Assembly (NCBI RefSeq): GCF_008704995.1
Contig: NZ_CP023747.1
Location: 124,001-188,000 of the forward strand
DNA length: 64,000 bases
Direction: 5' to 3'
DNA from: Streptomyces nodosus
GTDB taxonomy: Bacteria; Actinomycetota; Actinomycetes; Streptomycetales; Streptomycetaceae
The position numbers and the translations under genes were made by a program. Positions 17,792-26,210 of this stretch are shown one piece after another. The notes under the pieces are model-generated. The model saw only the letters and a program-made list of their open reading frames with translations, was not told where the DNA came from and did not search any database. Positions within the stretch are counted from its first letter, which is position 1. Each line of letters begins with the position of its first letter.

Positions 17792-17917
17792 ATGCACATC
17801 ACACAGCGCCTCCCCCATCTACGGCAGCTGTGGCAGTCGAGCCATGCGCTGGTGGCGATTCCGCTTGTACTGATCGTCGCGAGCACCCTGGCGGACCTCC
17901 ACTCCCTGGCTTTGTAG
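17792..17917 (+). CDS. Short ORF, probable N-terminal stub of a membrane protein
   Basis: It encodes about 41 residues starting MHITQRLPHLRQLWQSSHAL, then one hydrophobic helix (LVAIPLVLIVASTLA), then a stop. GGAAAG lies 1 nt before the ATG. The layout resembles the start of a membrane-anchored SpoIIE-type phosphatase cut short where the IS21 remnant begins. The family is uncertain. Confidence 0.35.
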   Translation: MHITQRLPHLRQLWQSSHALVAIPLVLIVASTLADLHSLAL

Positions 17918-18020
17918 GTGAGTTCCGAGAACGTCTGTTGCCCAGCGCTGCGAACGCCTGGTTTCACGGGAGAGTGATGTCGCTGAGTTTCGAGAACGCT
18001 CCGGTGCTTGCCTCGGGACC

Positions 18021-19193
18021 ATGGTTGTGCTCTGCACGACGAGGGGCCCGGGTGCTGCCGAACCCAAGGCCGATCTGTACGCGGCGATCCGCCGTGATGC
18101 CAGGACCGGCATGTCGACGCGTGCGCTCATGCGGAAGTACGGGGTCGGCTTCAACACCGTGCAGAGGGCTCTGATCTCGGCTCTGCCGGAGCCGAGGAAG
18201 GCGATGAGGCCACGAACGACGCGCCTGGACCCCTACAAGCCGGTGATCGACGCCATTCTGAAGGCGGACCTGACCGCGCCGCGGAAGCAGCGGCACACGG
18301 TCAGCGGATCTACGACCGGCTGATGGACGAGCATGATGCCGTCGATGTCTCTTACCAGATGGTCCGCGCCTACGTCGCCGCCCGCCGTGAGGAGATCCGT
18401 CTCCAGGCCGGCAAGGGAGTGGTGGACGCGTTCGTCCCGCAGACCCACAGGCCCGGGGCGGAGGCCGAGGTCGACTTTGGCGACGTCACAGTAAGGCTGG
18501 CCAGCGAACTGGTGACCTGCTACCTGTTCGCGTTCCGGCTGTCGTACTCGAGTAAGGTCGTCCACCGCATTTTCGCCTCGGCGGGGCAGGAAGCGTTCTT
18601 CGAGGGCCACGTCCACGCTCTCAACGTGCTGGGCGGAGTGCCGACCGGGAAGGTCCGCTACGACAACCTTAGAGCCGCCGTTGCCCAGGTGTTGGGCCTC
18701 TCACGCCGCAGGATCGAAGCCGAACGCTGAACCGCCTTCCGCTCGCACTACGGCCTGGATGCGCTCTTACTGCCAGCCTGGCCTGCGCGGCGCCCACGAG
18801 AAGGGCGGAGTCGAGGGCCAAATCGGCTGGTTCCGCCGCAACCATCTGGTCCCCGTTCGCGAAGTGGACACGCTCGCCGAGCTCAACGAGATGATCGACC
18901 GGTGGGACCAGGAGGACGACGCCCGCCGCATCCGCTCCCGCCCCCGCACGATCGGCGAGTACTTCGCGGCCGAGCAGCCGCTGCTCGCGCCACTGCCGGA
19001 GGAGCCGTTCGAGACCGGCCGACTGTCCACCCCGCGGGTCGACCGCTACAGCCAGATCTGCGTGAGGATGAACCGCTACTCGGTGCCGGCGCGGCTGATC
19101 GGCCGCACGGTCCGCGTCATGCTCCACGCCTCCGAACCCGTGGCCTACGACGGCCGCGAAAAAGTCGCCCGCCACGAGCGGCTCATCGCCCGC
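18021..19193 (+). pseudogene. istA: Broken IS21-family transposase (IstA)
   Basis: The HTH region (IRRDARTGMSTRALMRKYGV) is in one frame to 18323. The catalytic region (EAEVDFGDV, then KVRYDNLRAAV) is in a second frame with a TGA at 18728. The HEKGGVEGQIG segment carrying the catalytic Glu and the C-terminal RYSVPARLIGRTVRV part are in a third frame. At least two indels plus a stop therefore inactivate it. It ends abruptly near 19193 and no istB follows. Repeated TGAGTT-x-CGAGAACG sequences at about 17929 and 17982 may be remnants of the IS left end. Confidence 0.85.
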
Positions 19194-19521
19194 AATGGAT
19201 CCCGCCTCCATTGCGGACTTCGGCGAGCGCTTCGCAGAGGCTCTGGGAGGTCACCGCCTCCCCGCCCAGTGCGTGGTCCTCGGAGCGCAGGACCGTGACG
19301 GTAGGCGGCCGGGGCCTGCCGAAACGGTCAGGGATCGATCCCCACGCCATCGATCCGGCTCCACGCCCGCTCCTGCGCCGCGGCCATGGCCGGCCGGGCA
19401 GGCCCGCCCGGCCGGGGCGGGATTCGCGAGGCGTACGGCGCGGGATGGAAGGCCGGGTCGTAGAAGCACCCGCGCCGTTTTCCCGGAGCTGACTCGGCAC
19501 CGAGATGCAGTGACGGTCCGG
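19194..19521. other. No confident gene
   Basis: This 328-bp stretch lies between the IS21 remnant and the toxin-antitoxin operator. Both strands carry short plausible protein fragments (plus: ERFAEALGGHRLPAQCVVLG; minus: TVTVLRSEDHALGGEAVTSQ) but neither has a start, a ribosome binding site or a recognised family. It is probably debris. Confidence 0.4.
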
Positions 19522-19540
19522 ATGGTACCGCTGGTACCAT
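19522..19540. promoter_or_regulatory. Perfect palindromic operator of the toxin-antitoxin operon
   Basis: ATGGTACC-GCT-GGTACCAT, with 8-bp arms and a 3-bp centre, lies 7 bp upstream of the antitoxin ATG at 19548. Ribbon-helix-helix antitoxins usually bind such palindromes to repress their own operon. TACCAT within the right arm could act as the -10 box of a leaderless or near-leaderless transcript. Confidence 0.7.
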
Positions 19541-19547
19541 GGATGTC

Positions 19548-19844
19548 ATGACGGATCCCAAAGCAATGAATCTGCGCTTCCCCGACCCCGGGCAGCGGGC
19601 CGCCATCGCGGCAGCCGCCAGGCAGGCAGGGGTCAGCATGCAGGAGTACATCCTCTCGGCCGCCTATGACCGGGCGACCGCGGTGGAGCAGCGGTTCCTG
19701 GAAGGCTTCAAGGCGTCCATGGCCCGCAGCGGCGCGGTTTTCGCGGCCGAGCCCAGCAGCATCGACGCCAGCGCGGAGCAGCGGGCTATCGAACAGGAGG
19801 TGCTGCGGGAGCTTGAGCAGCAGGAGCGGGGCCGCGCCGCGTGA
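19548..19844 (+). CDS. Ribbon-helix-helix antitoxin-like protein
   Basis: The 98-residue protein begins MTDPKAMNLRFPDPGQRAAI; the short strand MNLRFPD followed by two helices (AAIAAAARQAGVSMQEYIL) fits a ribbon-helix-helix DNA-binding fold. The C-terminal half is acidic and helical (EQRAIEQEVLRELEQQE), as expected for a toxin-binding tail. ATG 19548 is preferred over ATG 19539 because the latter lies inside the palindrome. The stop overlaps the toxin GTG (GTGA), the usual arrangement for co-translated antitoxin-toxin pairs. Confidence 0.75.
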   Translation: MTDPKAMNLRFPDPGQRAAIAAAARQAGVSMQEYILSAAYDRATAVEQRFLEGFKASMARSGAVFAAEPSSIDASAEQRAIEQEVLRELEQQERGRAA

Positions 19845-20227
19845 GCGAGCAGGAACCTCTCCACCCTCTCGACGTCACGTTCCTGCTGCACGCCGCCGAG
19901 CTGCTCGACGGTGATCCGCAGGTTGACGACTACGGGCCGCTGTATGCGGCCGTCGCCCGGGTCAACGCCCGGGCGATGGAACGGGACATCTACGGATCCC
20001 TGTACCTCAAGGCCGCCGCCCTGCTGCACACCCTGGCGAAGCTGCCGTGCTTGGAACACTCGAACGAGGCCTTCGCCTGGCACGCGACGGAGGCCTACCT
20101 GGCCCTCAACGCGCGCGCCCTCGACTACCCGCCCAAGGCAGCCGTCGCCTTGGTACGCGACGCGGGATCGGGAGCTCTCGGCGTCGCCCGGATCGCCCGA
20201 CAGCTGCGCGACTGGACTGCCACCTGA
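19841..20227 (+). CDS. Doc/Fic-like toxin-family protein lacking catalytic residues
   Basis: The 128-residue protein is the size of Doc toxins. The block KAAALLHTLAKLPCLEHSNE then AFAWHATEAYLALN aligns without gaps to the Doc block AALLHSLARNHALVDGNKR-LAWLAADVFLRLN. The Fic motif is destroyed: catalytic His is Pro, D-G becomes H-S and K-R becomes E-A; only the Asn and the flanking hydrophobic helix remain. It is therefore probably catalytically dead, a different chemistry, or a domesticated regulator. It is coupled to the RHH antitoxin. Its 3' end overlaps the convergent gene at 20125-20736 by 103 bp. Confidence 0.65.
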   Translation: MSEQEPLHPLDVTFLLHAAELLDGDPQVDDYGPLYAAVARVNARAMERDIYGSLYLKAAALLHTLAKLPCLEHSNEAFAWHATEAYLALNARALDYPPKAAVALVRDAGSGALGVARIARQLRDWTAT

Positions 20228-20736
20228 CCCGTCCCGCACCCGCCTCCAGCCCTCCCGGGACATCGGGTCGGGCTGCCCGTACGGGTCGGGGACCGTCTCG
20301 GCGCGGGCGGAAGCGGCACCAGCAGCTCCCGGGCCGCCGCGAGGGCCCCGGGGTTGTGCACTTCGCCGCGCAGCACCTCGGCCGCGTCCCGTATCCGCTC
20401 CCACCCCGCGTCGGTCACCGCAGCGGGGGCGGCAGCTGGGGCGGGAAGGGCGGCGTCCACCGCATCCAGCAGATCCCTTGCCGCGGACTGCAGACCGGCC
20501 GGGCTCTTCGGGACCCCGGGCAGCTTCAACAGGGCGTCGGCCGCGCTACGCACGCACGCTTCCACGATCTCCCCGGGCCGCTCCAGCCCTCTGGCCCCGG
20601 ACAGGATCCGGTGCGTGTCCCGCACCAGCCCCAACGTCCGGGCACCCTGGACGTCCTGGTTCAGCAGAGCCCCGGCGAGAACCTCGTCGACCACGGGCAG
20701 TACATCCTCACCGGACGGCGGCATCTCGTTGCTCAC
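20125..20736 (-). CDS. Conserved hypothetical protein, paralogue of the remnant at 26211
   Basis: GTG start at 20736 reads SNEMPPSGEDVLPVVDEVLA, then GARTLGLVRDTHRILSGARG, then ACVRSAADALLKLPGVP. It is an all-helical, Ala/Leu-rich acidic protein with no recognised domain. A second copy with the same start context and about 95 similar residues lies at 26211-26505 on the other strand beyond the IS cluster. Because both copies share GTGAGCAA-GAGATGCCG the GTG start is well supported. The C-terminal 60 residues after PPAPRR look like non-coding read-through overlapping the toxin gene, so the natural end may have been lost. Confidence 0.5.
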   Translation of the reverse strand: MSNEMPPSGEDVLPVVDEVLAGALLNQDVQGARTLGLVRDTHRILSGARGLERPGEIVEACVRSAADALLKLPGVPKSPAGLQSAARDLLDAVDAALPAPAAAPAAVTDAGWERIRDAAEVLRGEVHNPGALAAARELLVPLPPAPRRSPTRTGSPTRCPGRAGGGCGTGQVAVQSRSCRAIRATPRAPDPASRTKATAALGG

Positions 20737-20843
20737 CGGTGCACCGTAGAGCCCGCGGGCCAGTGGCCGGGCCGGAACCGGACAGCCCGGCCACCGGTCG
20801 GGCATGGGCGAGGCGGGCGCAGCGGATCAGGACGCGCGGCGGG

Positions 20844-21001
20844 TCATTCCTCGTCACGGGTCTTGTAGAACTCGTGCGCCTCGTTAAGCAGTTCCGCCGC
20901 CACCCGTGACACCGCATCTGCGCTTTCGCGTCACGATCGGCATATCCCGCGGCTCGGCGCATCATCAGCTCTGCTGCGACGAGGAGTTGGTCGGCTTCCA
21001 T
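20844..21001 (-). pseudogene. Small frameshifted gene cut at the IS701 boundary
   Basis: The minus strand reads MEADQLLVAAELMMRRAAGY then, in a different frame, DAVSRVAAELLNEAHEFYKT then RDEE and stop. Together they form one plausible helical protein of about 55 residues with a single frameshift near 20915. It lies directly upstream of the hypothetical gene at 20736 in the same orientation. The family is unknown. Confidence 0.4.
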
Positions 21002-21007
21002 GCCTAG

Positions 21008-22449
21008 TAGGGCTTGGTCAGCTTCACTCGTGAGTGGCGTGTCCGGTGGCGTCGGGGTGTCGTTGTGGGGGTGTGACACCTGGGGAGATGACCGAGGTCC
21101 GGGAGGACCTGGAGGCGTTCACGGCGGAGTTGTTCGACGGGTTCTTCCGCGCGGACCAGCGGCGCTGGGGGCAGGCGTATGTACGAGGGCTGCTGCTGGA
21201 CGGGCGGCGCAAGTCGGTGGAACCGATGGCTGCCCGTCTCGGCGAGGACGGCAACCGCCAGGCGCTGGCGCACTTCATCACCTCCAGTCCGTGGAATGCG
21301 GCCCATGTGCGGGCCCGGCTGGCCTGGAGGATGTATGAAGCGATCGGTCCGGAGGCACTGATCGTCGACGACACCGGCTTCCTCAAGGACGGTAACGCCT
21401 CTGCATGCGTATCCCGGCAGTACACCGGCACCGCGGGCAAGGTCACCAACTGCCAGGTAGGCGTGTCGCTGCACCTGGCCAACGACCGTGCCTCGGCCGC
21501 GATCGACTGGCGGCTGTTCCTGCCCGCTTCCTGGGATCCCGCCTCGCCGGAGACGGATGCGGCCAAGGTCGCCCGCCGTCAGCGTTGCGGCGTCCCCGCC
21601 GACGCCGGCCATGTGGAGAAGTGGCAGTTGGCCCTGGACATGATCGACGAGGCCCGCAGTTGGGGCGTGGACGTTCCGCTGGTCGTCGCGGACGCCGGAT
21701 ACGGCGACGCCACCGCCTTCCGCCTGGCCCTGGAAGAACGGAAACTGGCTTACGCCGTCGGCGTCTCCTCCCGGCTCACTGCTCACCCTGAACATGCGCA
21801 GCCGGTTACCCCGCCTTATCAGGGCATTGGCCGACCGCCGGTGGCGACGTATCCGGACAAGCCGATGACGGTGAAGGAACTGGTCATCGAGGCCGGCCGG
21901 CAGGCGGCCCGGCCGGTGTCCTGGCGCGAGGGTTCCCGGCCGGGAAAGGGGCGCAGTGGCTTCAAACGCATGTACTCGCGCTTCGTCGTCCTGCGCATCC
22001 GGCCCGCCGGACGCGAGATCCGCCAGGCCGCCAAGGGCGCGGGGCTGCCCGAGCGATGGCTGCTGGCCGAATGGCCCGCCACCGAGCCGGAACCGGTGCA
22101 GTTCTGGCTGTCCAGTCTGCCCTCCGGCATGCCCCTGGCCTCGCTGGTCCGACTGGCCAAGCTCCGCTGGCGCATCGAGCACGACTACCGCGAGATGAAA
22201 CAAGCCCTCGGACTGGCCCATTTCGAAGGCCGCACCTGGAACGGCTGGCACCACCACGTCACCCTCGTCTCGGCTGCCCACGCCTTCTGCACCCTGCAAC
22301 GGCTGGCACACGACCCAAAAGACGCGGCGCAGGACTGAGCCTTTACCAAGTAGTCCGCGAGATGCAGACACTCCTCGCCCTCTGGATCGGCACCTGCCCC
22401 ACCTGTCACCGCGACATACCCACCCCGATACCAACCTGACCAAGCCCTA
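21008..22449 (+). mobile_element. IS701-family insertion sequence, copy A (1442 bp)
   Basis: The element starts TAGGGCTTGGTCAG and ends CTGACCAAGCCCTA, 14-bp perfect terminal inverted repeats. It is flanked by CTAG at 21004-21007 and 22450-22453, matching the YTAR target duplication of IS701 elements. One full-length transposase gene fills it. An apparently identical copy in the opposite orientation lies at 24716-26157. Confidence 0.93.
21073..22338 (+). CDS. IS701-family transposase, copy A
   Basis: DDE transposase of about 421 residues. The first catalytic Asp lies in EALIVDDTGFLKDG, the second in PLVVADAGYGDATAF, and the Glu in KLRWRIEHDYREMKQALGLA, followed by HFEGRTWNGWHHHV. The frame is open without interruption, so it is potentially active. 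Possible starts are GTG 21034, GTG 21073 and ATG 21088. The transposase of copy B translates identically. Confidence 0.92.
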   Translation: MTPGEMTEVREDLEAFTAELFDGFFRADQRRWGQAYVRGLLLDGRRKSVEPMAARLGEDGNRQALAHFITSSPWNAAHVRARLAWRMYEAIGPEALIVDDTGFLKDGNASACVSRQYTGTAGKVTNCQVGVSLHLANDRASAAIDWRLFLPASWDPASPETDAAKVARRQRCGVPADAGHVEKWQLALDMIDEARSWGVDVPLVVADAGYGDATAFRLALEERKLAYAVGVSSRLTAHPEHAQPVTPPYQGIGRPPVATYPDKPMTVKELVIEAGRQAARPVSWREGSRPGKGRSGFKRMYSRFVVLRIRPAGREIRQAAKGAGLPERWLLAEWPATEPEPVQFWLSSLPSGMPLASLVRLAKLRWRIEHDYREMKQALGLAHFEGRTWNGWHHHVTLVSAAHAFCTLQRLAHDPKDAAQD

Positions 22450-23695
22450 CTAGTGCTGTGACCGAATAGGTTCGCCGGGTTGGCGGTCGTGACGGTTGGA
22501 TGTGAGGTGACGTCCGATCCGACCGCTGGAGGCGCGATGGCCGAGCCCGTCCGTGTGCGCAGGTTGACCGACCAGGAAGGGCAAAAGCTGTAGCAGATCG
22601 TGCGCCGGGGCAGCACCAGTTCGGTGCGCTATCGGCGCGCGATGATGCTGCTGGCCTCGGCCGGCGGGAACCGGGTTCCGGTGGTCGCCCAGCTGGTGCA
22701 GGCCGATGAGGACACCGTGCGTGATGTGATTCATCGGTTCAACGAGATCGGCCTGGCCTGTCTGAACCCTCAGTGGGCGGGAGGCCGTCCCCGCCTGCTC
22801 ACTACTGATGACGAGGACTTCGTCATCCAGACAGCCACCACCCGCCCCACCAAGCTCGGCCAGCCCTTCACCCGCTGGTCCCTGCGCAAACTCGTTGCCT
22901 GCCTGCGCAAAGTACACGGCCGGACGATCCTCCTCGGCCGCGAGGCGTTACGCTGCCTGCTCGCCCGCCGCGGCGTCACCTTCCAGCGCACCAAGACCTG
23001 GAAGGAATCACCGGAACCCGAACGCGAGGCGAAGCTGGACCGCATCGAGGAAGTCCTTGATCGCTTCCCGGACCGGGTCTTCGCCTTCGACGAGTTGGGC
23101 CCGCTCGGCATCCGTCCCACCGCAGGCTCGGGCTGGGCCGCGCGCAGTTGCCCCGACCGGCTGCCCGCCACCTACCACCGCACCCACGGCGTGCGGTACT
23201 TCCACGGCTGCTACTCGGTCGGCGACGACCGGCTATGGGGCGTCAACAGGCGCAAGAAGGGCGCGCCAACACACTGGCCGCGTCTGAAGTCCATCCGAGC
23301 CGCCCGTCCCGACGGCGCCCCGATCTACGTGATCCTGGACAACCTCTCCGCCCACAAGGGCACCGACATCCGCCACTGGGCGAAGAAGAACAAGGTCGAG
23401 CCGTGCTTCACCCCGGCTTACGCCTCGTGGGTGAACCCCATCGAGGCCCACTTCGGACCGCTGCGGCAGTTCACCATCGCCAACTCCCACCATCCCAACC
23501 ACACCGTGCAGACCCGGGCACTGCACGCCTGTCTGCGGTGGCGCAACGCCAACGCCCGCCACCGCGACGTCCTGGCCGCCGAACGGAAGGAACGCGCCCG
23601 CATCCGAAGCGAAAAGGGCACCCGCTCGGGCGGACGCCCCCTCGCCGTCGCAGCCTGAAGGACCTGGCGAACCTACGCGGTCATCAGCACACTAG
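22450..23695 (+). mobile_element. IS630-like element nested between the IS701 copies
   Basis: The left end CTAGTGCTGTGACCG-AATAGGTTCGC (22450-22475) is inverted at 23667-23695 (GCGAACCTACGCGGTCATC then AGCACACTAG). Between them lies one IS630-type transposase frame. The CTAG at the left tip doubles as the target duplication of IS701 copy A, so IS701 inserted exactly at the IS630 terminus. Confidence 0.8.
22537..23658 (+). pseudogene. IS630-family transposase with amber codon
   Basis: ATG 22537 encodes MAEPVRVRRLTDQEGQKL and then TAG at 22591-22593. The frame continues open to 23658 with N-terminal HTH (RYRRAMMLLASAGGNRVPVV), then DDE residues in VFAFDELGPLG, YVILDNLSAHKG and YASWVNPIEAHFGPL. 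All catalytic residues are retained; only the nonsense codon at position 19 separates the first 18 residues. Restart at a downstream GTG (22611 region) or read-through might still give a nearly full transposase. Confidence 0.85.
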
Positions 23696-24066
23696 TGAGC
23701 CCAGGGCGGTGTGATGGTGTTGCCGTCAGCCAGTTTGGCGGTGAGCCCAACACGTGTGGTGACCCACATGTGGGCGGGCTGGTCGGTGGTGTTGGCGACC
23801 GCCAGTTCGGAGCCTGCAGGTGCCACTGCCGCGTCACCTGCGCGGAGTTCGGCGCTCTCACCGTCGATGGTGAGCCGGAGGCGACCGGAGAGGACGTAGA
23901 AGGTCTCCTCGTCGCTGATCGTGTGGGTTGGCCCCACCATTGCGGCCGGGATCTCGACGCGCCAGGCGGCGAGGTCCCGGCTGCCGGTGTCCGGACGGAC
24001 GTAGGAAACGAAACGGCCACCGTGAATCTCGTGTACGACGGCCTCGTCACTGCGGATGAACGGCAC
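23692..24066 (-). CDS. Cupin-domain protein
   Basis: The 124-residue single-cupin protein has motif 1 region PTHTISDEETFYVLSGRLRL (G-x5-H-x-H-x3-E-x6-G pattern, first His missing in part) and motif 2 region VAPAGSELAVANTTDQPAHM. Small cupins of this sort act as isomerases, dioxygenases or ligand-binding proteins; the substrate is unknown. It is divergent from the MarR gene, with 70 bp between them holding two operator-like palindromes, so it is probably the regulator's target. Its stop lies at the right end of the IS630-like element, suggesting it travels as a passenger. Confidence 0.85.
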   Translation of the reverse strand: MPFIRSDEAVVHEIHGGRFVSYVRPDTGSRDLAAWRVEIPAAMVGPTHTISDEETFYVLSGRLRLTIDGESAELRAGDAAVAPAGSELAVANTTDQPAHMWVTTRVGLTAKLADGNTITPPWAH

Positions 24067-24080
24067 GCTTCAGCCTTCCT

Positions 24081-24119
24081 CTAGACAAGTTTCTTGTCTA
24101 GATAGACAAGTGCCTTGAC
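24081..24119. promoter_or_regulatory. MarR operators between cupin and marR
   Basis: CTAGACAAG (24081-24089), TTT, CTTGTCTAG (24093-24101) is a perfect inverted repeat with 9-bp arms. Immediately downstream TAGACAAG (24103-24110 region) and CCTTGAC (24113-24119) form a second, imperfect site with the same half-site. This fits divergent autoregulation by the MarR protein. Confidence 0.8.
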
Positions 24120-24136
24120 GAGTTATAGTCAAGTCC

Positions 24137-24577
24137 ATGGACGACGCCCTGGCCTTCTCCGCACTCGTGCTGGCACTCTCCGGACAACTGGTGCAGGAAA
24201 TCCACACCAGCGTGTCCCAGCAGGGATTCGAGGACCTACGACCCGCACACGGCTTCGCCTTCGCCCGCATCTCTGCAGGCGGCGCCACCACGGCCGACCT
24301 GGCCGAGCACCTGGGGGTGACCAAGCAGGCCGCCGCCCAGCTGGTCGAGGAACTGGTCCGAAAGGGGTACGTGGAGCGGCATCCACACCCGCACGATGCC
24401 CGCGCCCGCCTCCTGGGACTGACTGAGACCGGCTGGGCCGCTACGCGCGCCGCCGACCAGGCAGCCCGGACTGCCGTCGCACCGTGGCGAGAAGTACTGG
24501 GCCAGGCGCGCTTCAGCGAACTCGTCGCCGACCTGACACTTCTTGCACCGCCGCGACCGATCCGCCCTGCCTGGTGA
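24137..24577 (+). CDS. MarR-family transcriptional regulator
   Basis: The 146-residue protein has a winged-helix core: TADLAEHLGVTKQAAAQLVE (recognition helix), LVRKGYVERHPHPHDARARL (wing with the conserved D-x-R), then LGLTETGWAATRAADQAA. ATG 24137 lies about 18 bp from the second operator half-site. MarR regulators usually respond to small phenolic or oxidising ligands; here the divergent cupin is the obvious target. It is enclosed by IS630-like ends and then by IS701 copies. Confidence 0.88.
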   Translation: MDDALAFSALVLALSGQLVQEIHTSVSQQGFEDLRPAHGFAFARISAGGATTADLAEHLGVTKQAAAQLVEELVRKGYVERHPHPHDARARLLGLTETGWAATRAADQAARTAVAPWREVLGQARFSELVADLTLLAPPRPIRPAW

Positions 24578-24689
24578 GCCGATGGCCCACCGCCCTGGAG
24601 ACCGCCGGCCGTGAACGAACCGTCCGCCAGGGCAACCGGCCAAGCGGGAGACGACACTCGGGTTGCCGTGCCGAGCCCTCCGCGGACCG

Positions 24690-24715
24690 GTGAACCTTCC
24701 CGGTCAGAGCACTAG
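24690..24715. repeat. Solo IS630-like terminal inverted repeat
   Basis: These 26 bp match, at 21 positions, the inverted complement of the left end of the IS630-like element (22450-22475), ending in CAGAGCACTAG next to IS701 copy B. The cupin-marR segment is therefore bounded on both sides by IS630-type ends. Between the marR stop (24577) and this repeat no gene is seen. Confidence 0.7.
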
Positions 24716-26157
24716 TAGGGCTTGGTCAGGTTGGTATCGGGGTGGGTATGTCGCGGTGACAGGTGGGGCAGGTGCCGATCCAGAGGGCGAGGAGTGTCTG
24801 CATCTCGCGGACTACTTGGTAAAGGCTCAGTCCTGCGCCGCGTCTTTTGGGTCGTGTGCCAGCCGTTGCAGGGTGCAGAAGGCGTGGGCAGCCGAGACGA
24901 GGGTGACGTGGTGGTGCCAGCCGTTCCAGGTGCGGCCTTCGAAATGGGCCAGTCCGAGGGCTTGTTTCATCTCGCGGTAGTCGTGCTCGATGCGCCAGCG
25001 GAGCTTGGCCAGTCGGACCAGCGAGGCCAGGGGCATGCCGGAGGGCAGACTGGACAGCCAGAACTGCACCGGTTCCGGCTCGGTGGCGGGCCATTCGGCC
25101 AGCAGCCATCGCTCGGGCAGCCCCGCGCCCTTGGCGGCCTGGCGGATCTCGCGTCCGGCGGGCCGGATGCGCAGGACGACGAAGCGCGAGTACATGCGTT
25201 TGAAGCCACTGCGCCCCTTTCCCGGCCGGGAACCCTCGCGCCAGGACACCGGCCGGGCCGCCTGCCGGCCGGCCTCGATGACCAGTTCCTTCACCGTCAT
25301 CGGCTTGTCCGGATACGTCGCCACCGGCGGTCGGCCAATGCCCTGATAAGGCGGGGTAACCGGCTGCGCATGTTCAGGGTGAGCAGTGAGCCGGGAGGAG
25401 ACGCCGACGGCGTAAGCCAGTTTCCGTTCTTCCAGGGCCAGGCGGAAGGCGGTGGCGTCGCCGTATCCGGCGTCCGCGACGACCAGCGGAACGTCCACGC
25501 CCCAACTGCGGGCCTCGTCGATCATGTCCAGGGCCAACTGCCACTTCTCCACATGGCCGGCGTCGGCGGGGACGCCGCAACGCTGACGGCGGGCGACCTT
25601 GGCCGCATCCGTCTCCGGCGAGGCGGGATCCCAGGAAGCGGGCAGGAACAGCCGCCAGTCGATCGCGGCCGAGGCACGGTCGTTGGCCAGGTGCAGCGAC
25701 ACGCCTACCTGGCAGTTGGTGACCTTGCCCGCGGTGCCGGTGTACTGCCGGGATACGCATGCAGAGGCGTTACCGTCCTTGAGGAAGCCGGTGTCGTCGA
25801 CGATCAGTGCCTCCGGACCGATCGCTTCATACATCCTCCAGGCCAGCCGGGCCCGCACATGGGCCGCATTCCACGGACTGGAGGTGATGAAGTGCGCCAG
25901 CGCCTGGCGGTTGCCGTCCTCGCCGAGACGGGCAGCCATCGGTTCCACCGACTTGCGCCGCCCGTCCAGCAGCAGCCCTCGTACATACGCCTGCCCCCAG
26001 CGCCGCTGGTCCGCGCGGAAGAACCCGTCGAACAACTCCGCCGTGAACGCCTCCAGGTCCTCCCGGACCTCGGTCATCTCCCCAGGTGTCACACCCCCAC
26101 AACGACACCCCGACGCCACCGGACACGCCACTCACGAGTGAAGCTGACCAAGCCCTA
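24716..26157 (-). mobile_element. IS701-family insertion sequence, copy B (1442 bp, inverted)
   Basis: Same length and ends as copy A but reversed, flanked by CTAG at 24712-24715 and 26158-26161. The two copies converge on the 22450-24715 core, giving the geometry of a composite transposon. Each copy has CTAG on both sides, so independent insertion at CTAG sites is equally possible. Confidence 0.93.
24827..26092 (-). CDS. IS701-family transposase, copy B
   Basis: The translation is identical to copy A, with catalytic blocks LIVDDTGFLKDG, VVADAGYGDAT and RIEHDYREMKQALG, and no frame interruption. Identity of the two copies implies very recent duplication or gene conversion. Confidence 0.92.
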   Translation of the reverse strand: MTPGEMTEVREDLEAFTAELFDGFFRADQRRWGQAYVRGLLLDGRRKSVEPMAARLGEDGNRQALAHFITSSPWNAAHVRARLAWRMYEAIGPEALIVDDTGFLKDGNASACVSRQYTGTAGKVTNCQVGVSLHLANDRASAAIDWRLFLPASWDPASPETDAAKVARRQRCGVPADAGHVEKWQLALDMIDEARSWGVDVPLVVADAGYGDATAFRLALEERKLAYAVGVSSRLTAHPEHAQPVTPPYQGIGRPPVATYPDKPMTVKELVIEAGRQAARPVSWREGSRPGKGRSGFKRMYSRFVVLRIRPAGREIRQAAKGAGLPERWLLAEWPATEPEPVQFWLSSLPSGMPLASLVRLAKLRWRIEHDYREMKQALGLAHFEGRTWNGWHHHVTLVSAAHAFCTLQRLAHDPKDAAQD

Positions 26158-26210
26158 CTAGCTGATCGGTTCCGATCCAGGCGTCGGCCACCGGGTTTTA
26201 CGGTGCATCG

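Noticed and set aside
20745..20757. GTAGAGCCCGCGG resembling the start of the CRISPR repeat
   Set aside because: Only about 13 bases match, the hairpin half is absent, and it lies upstream of a hypothetical gene whose copy at 26211 lacks the same match.
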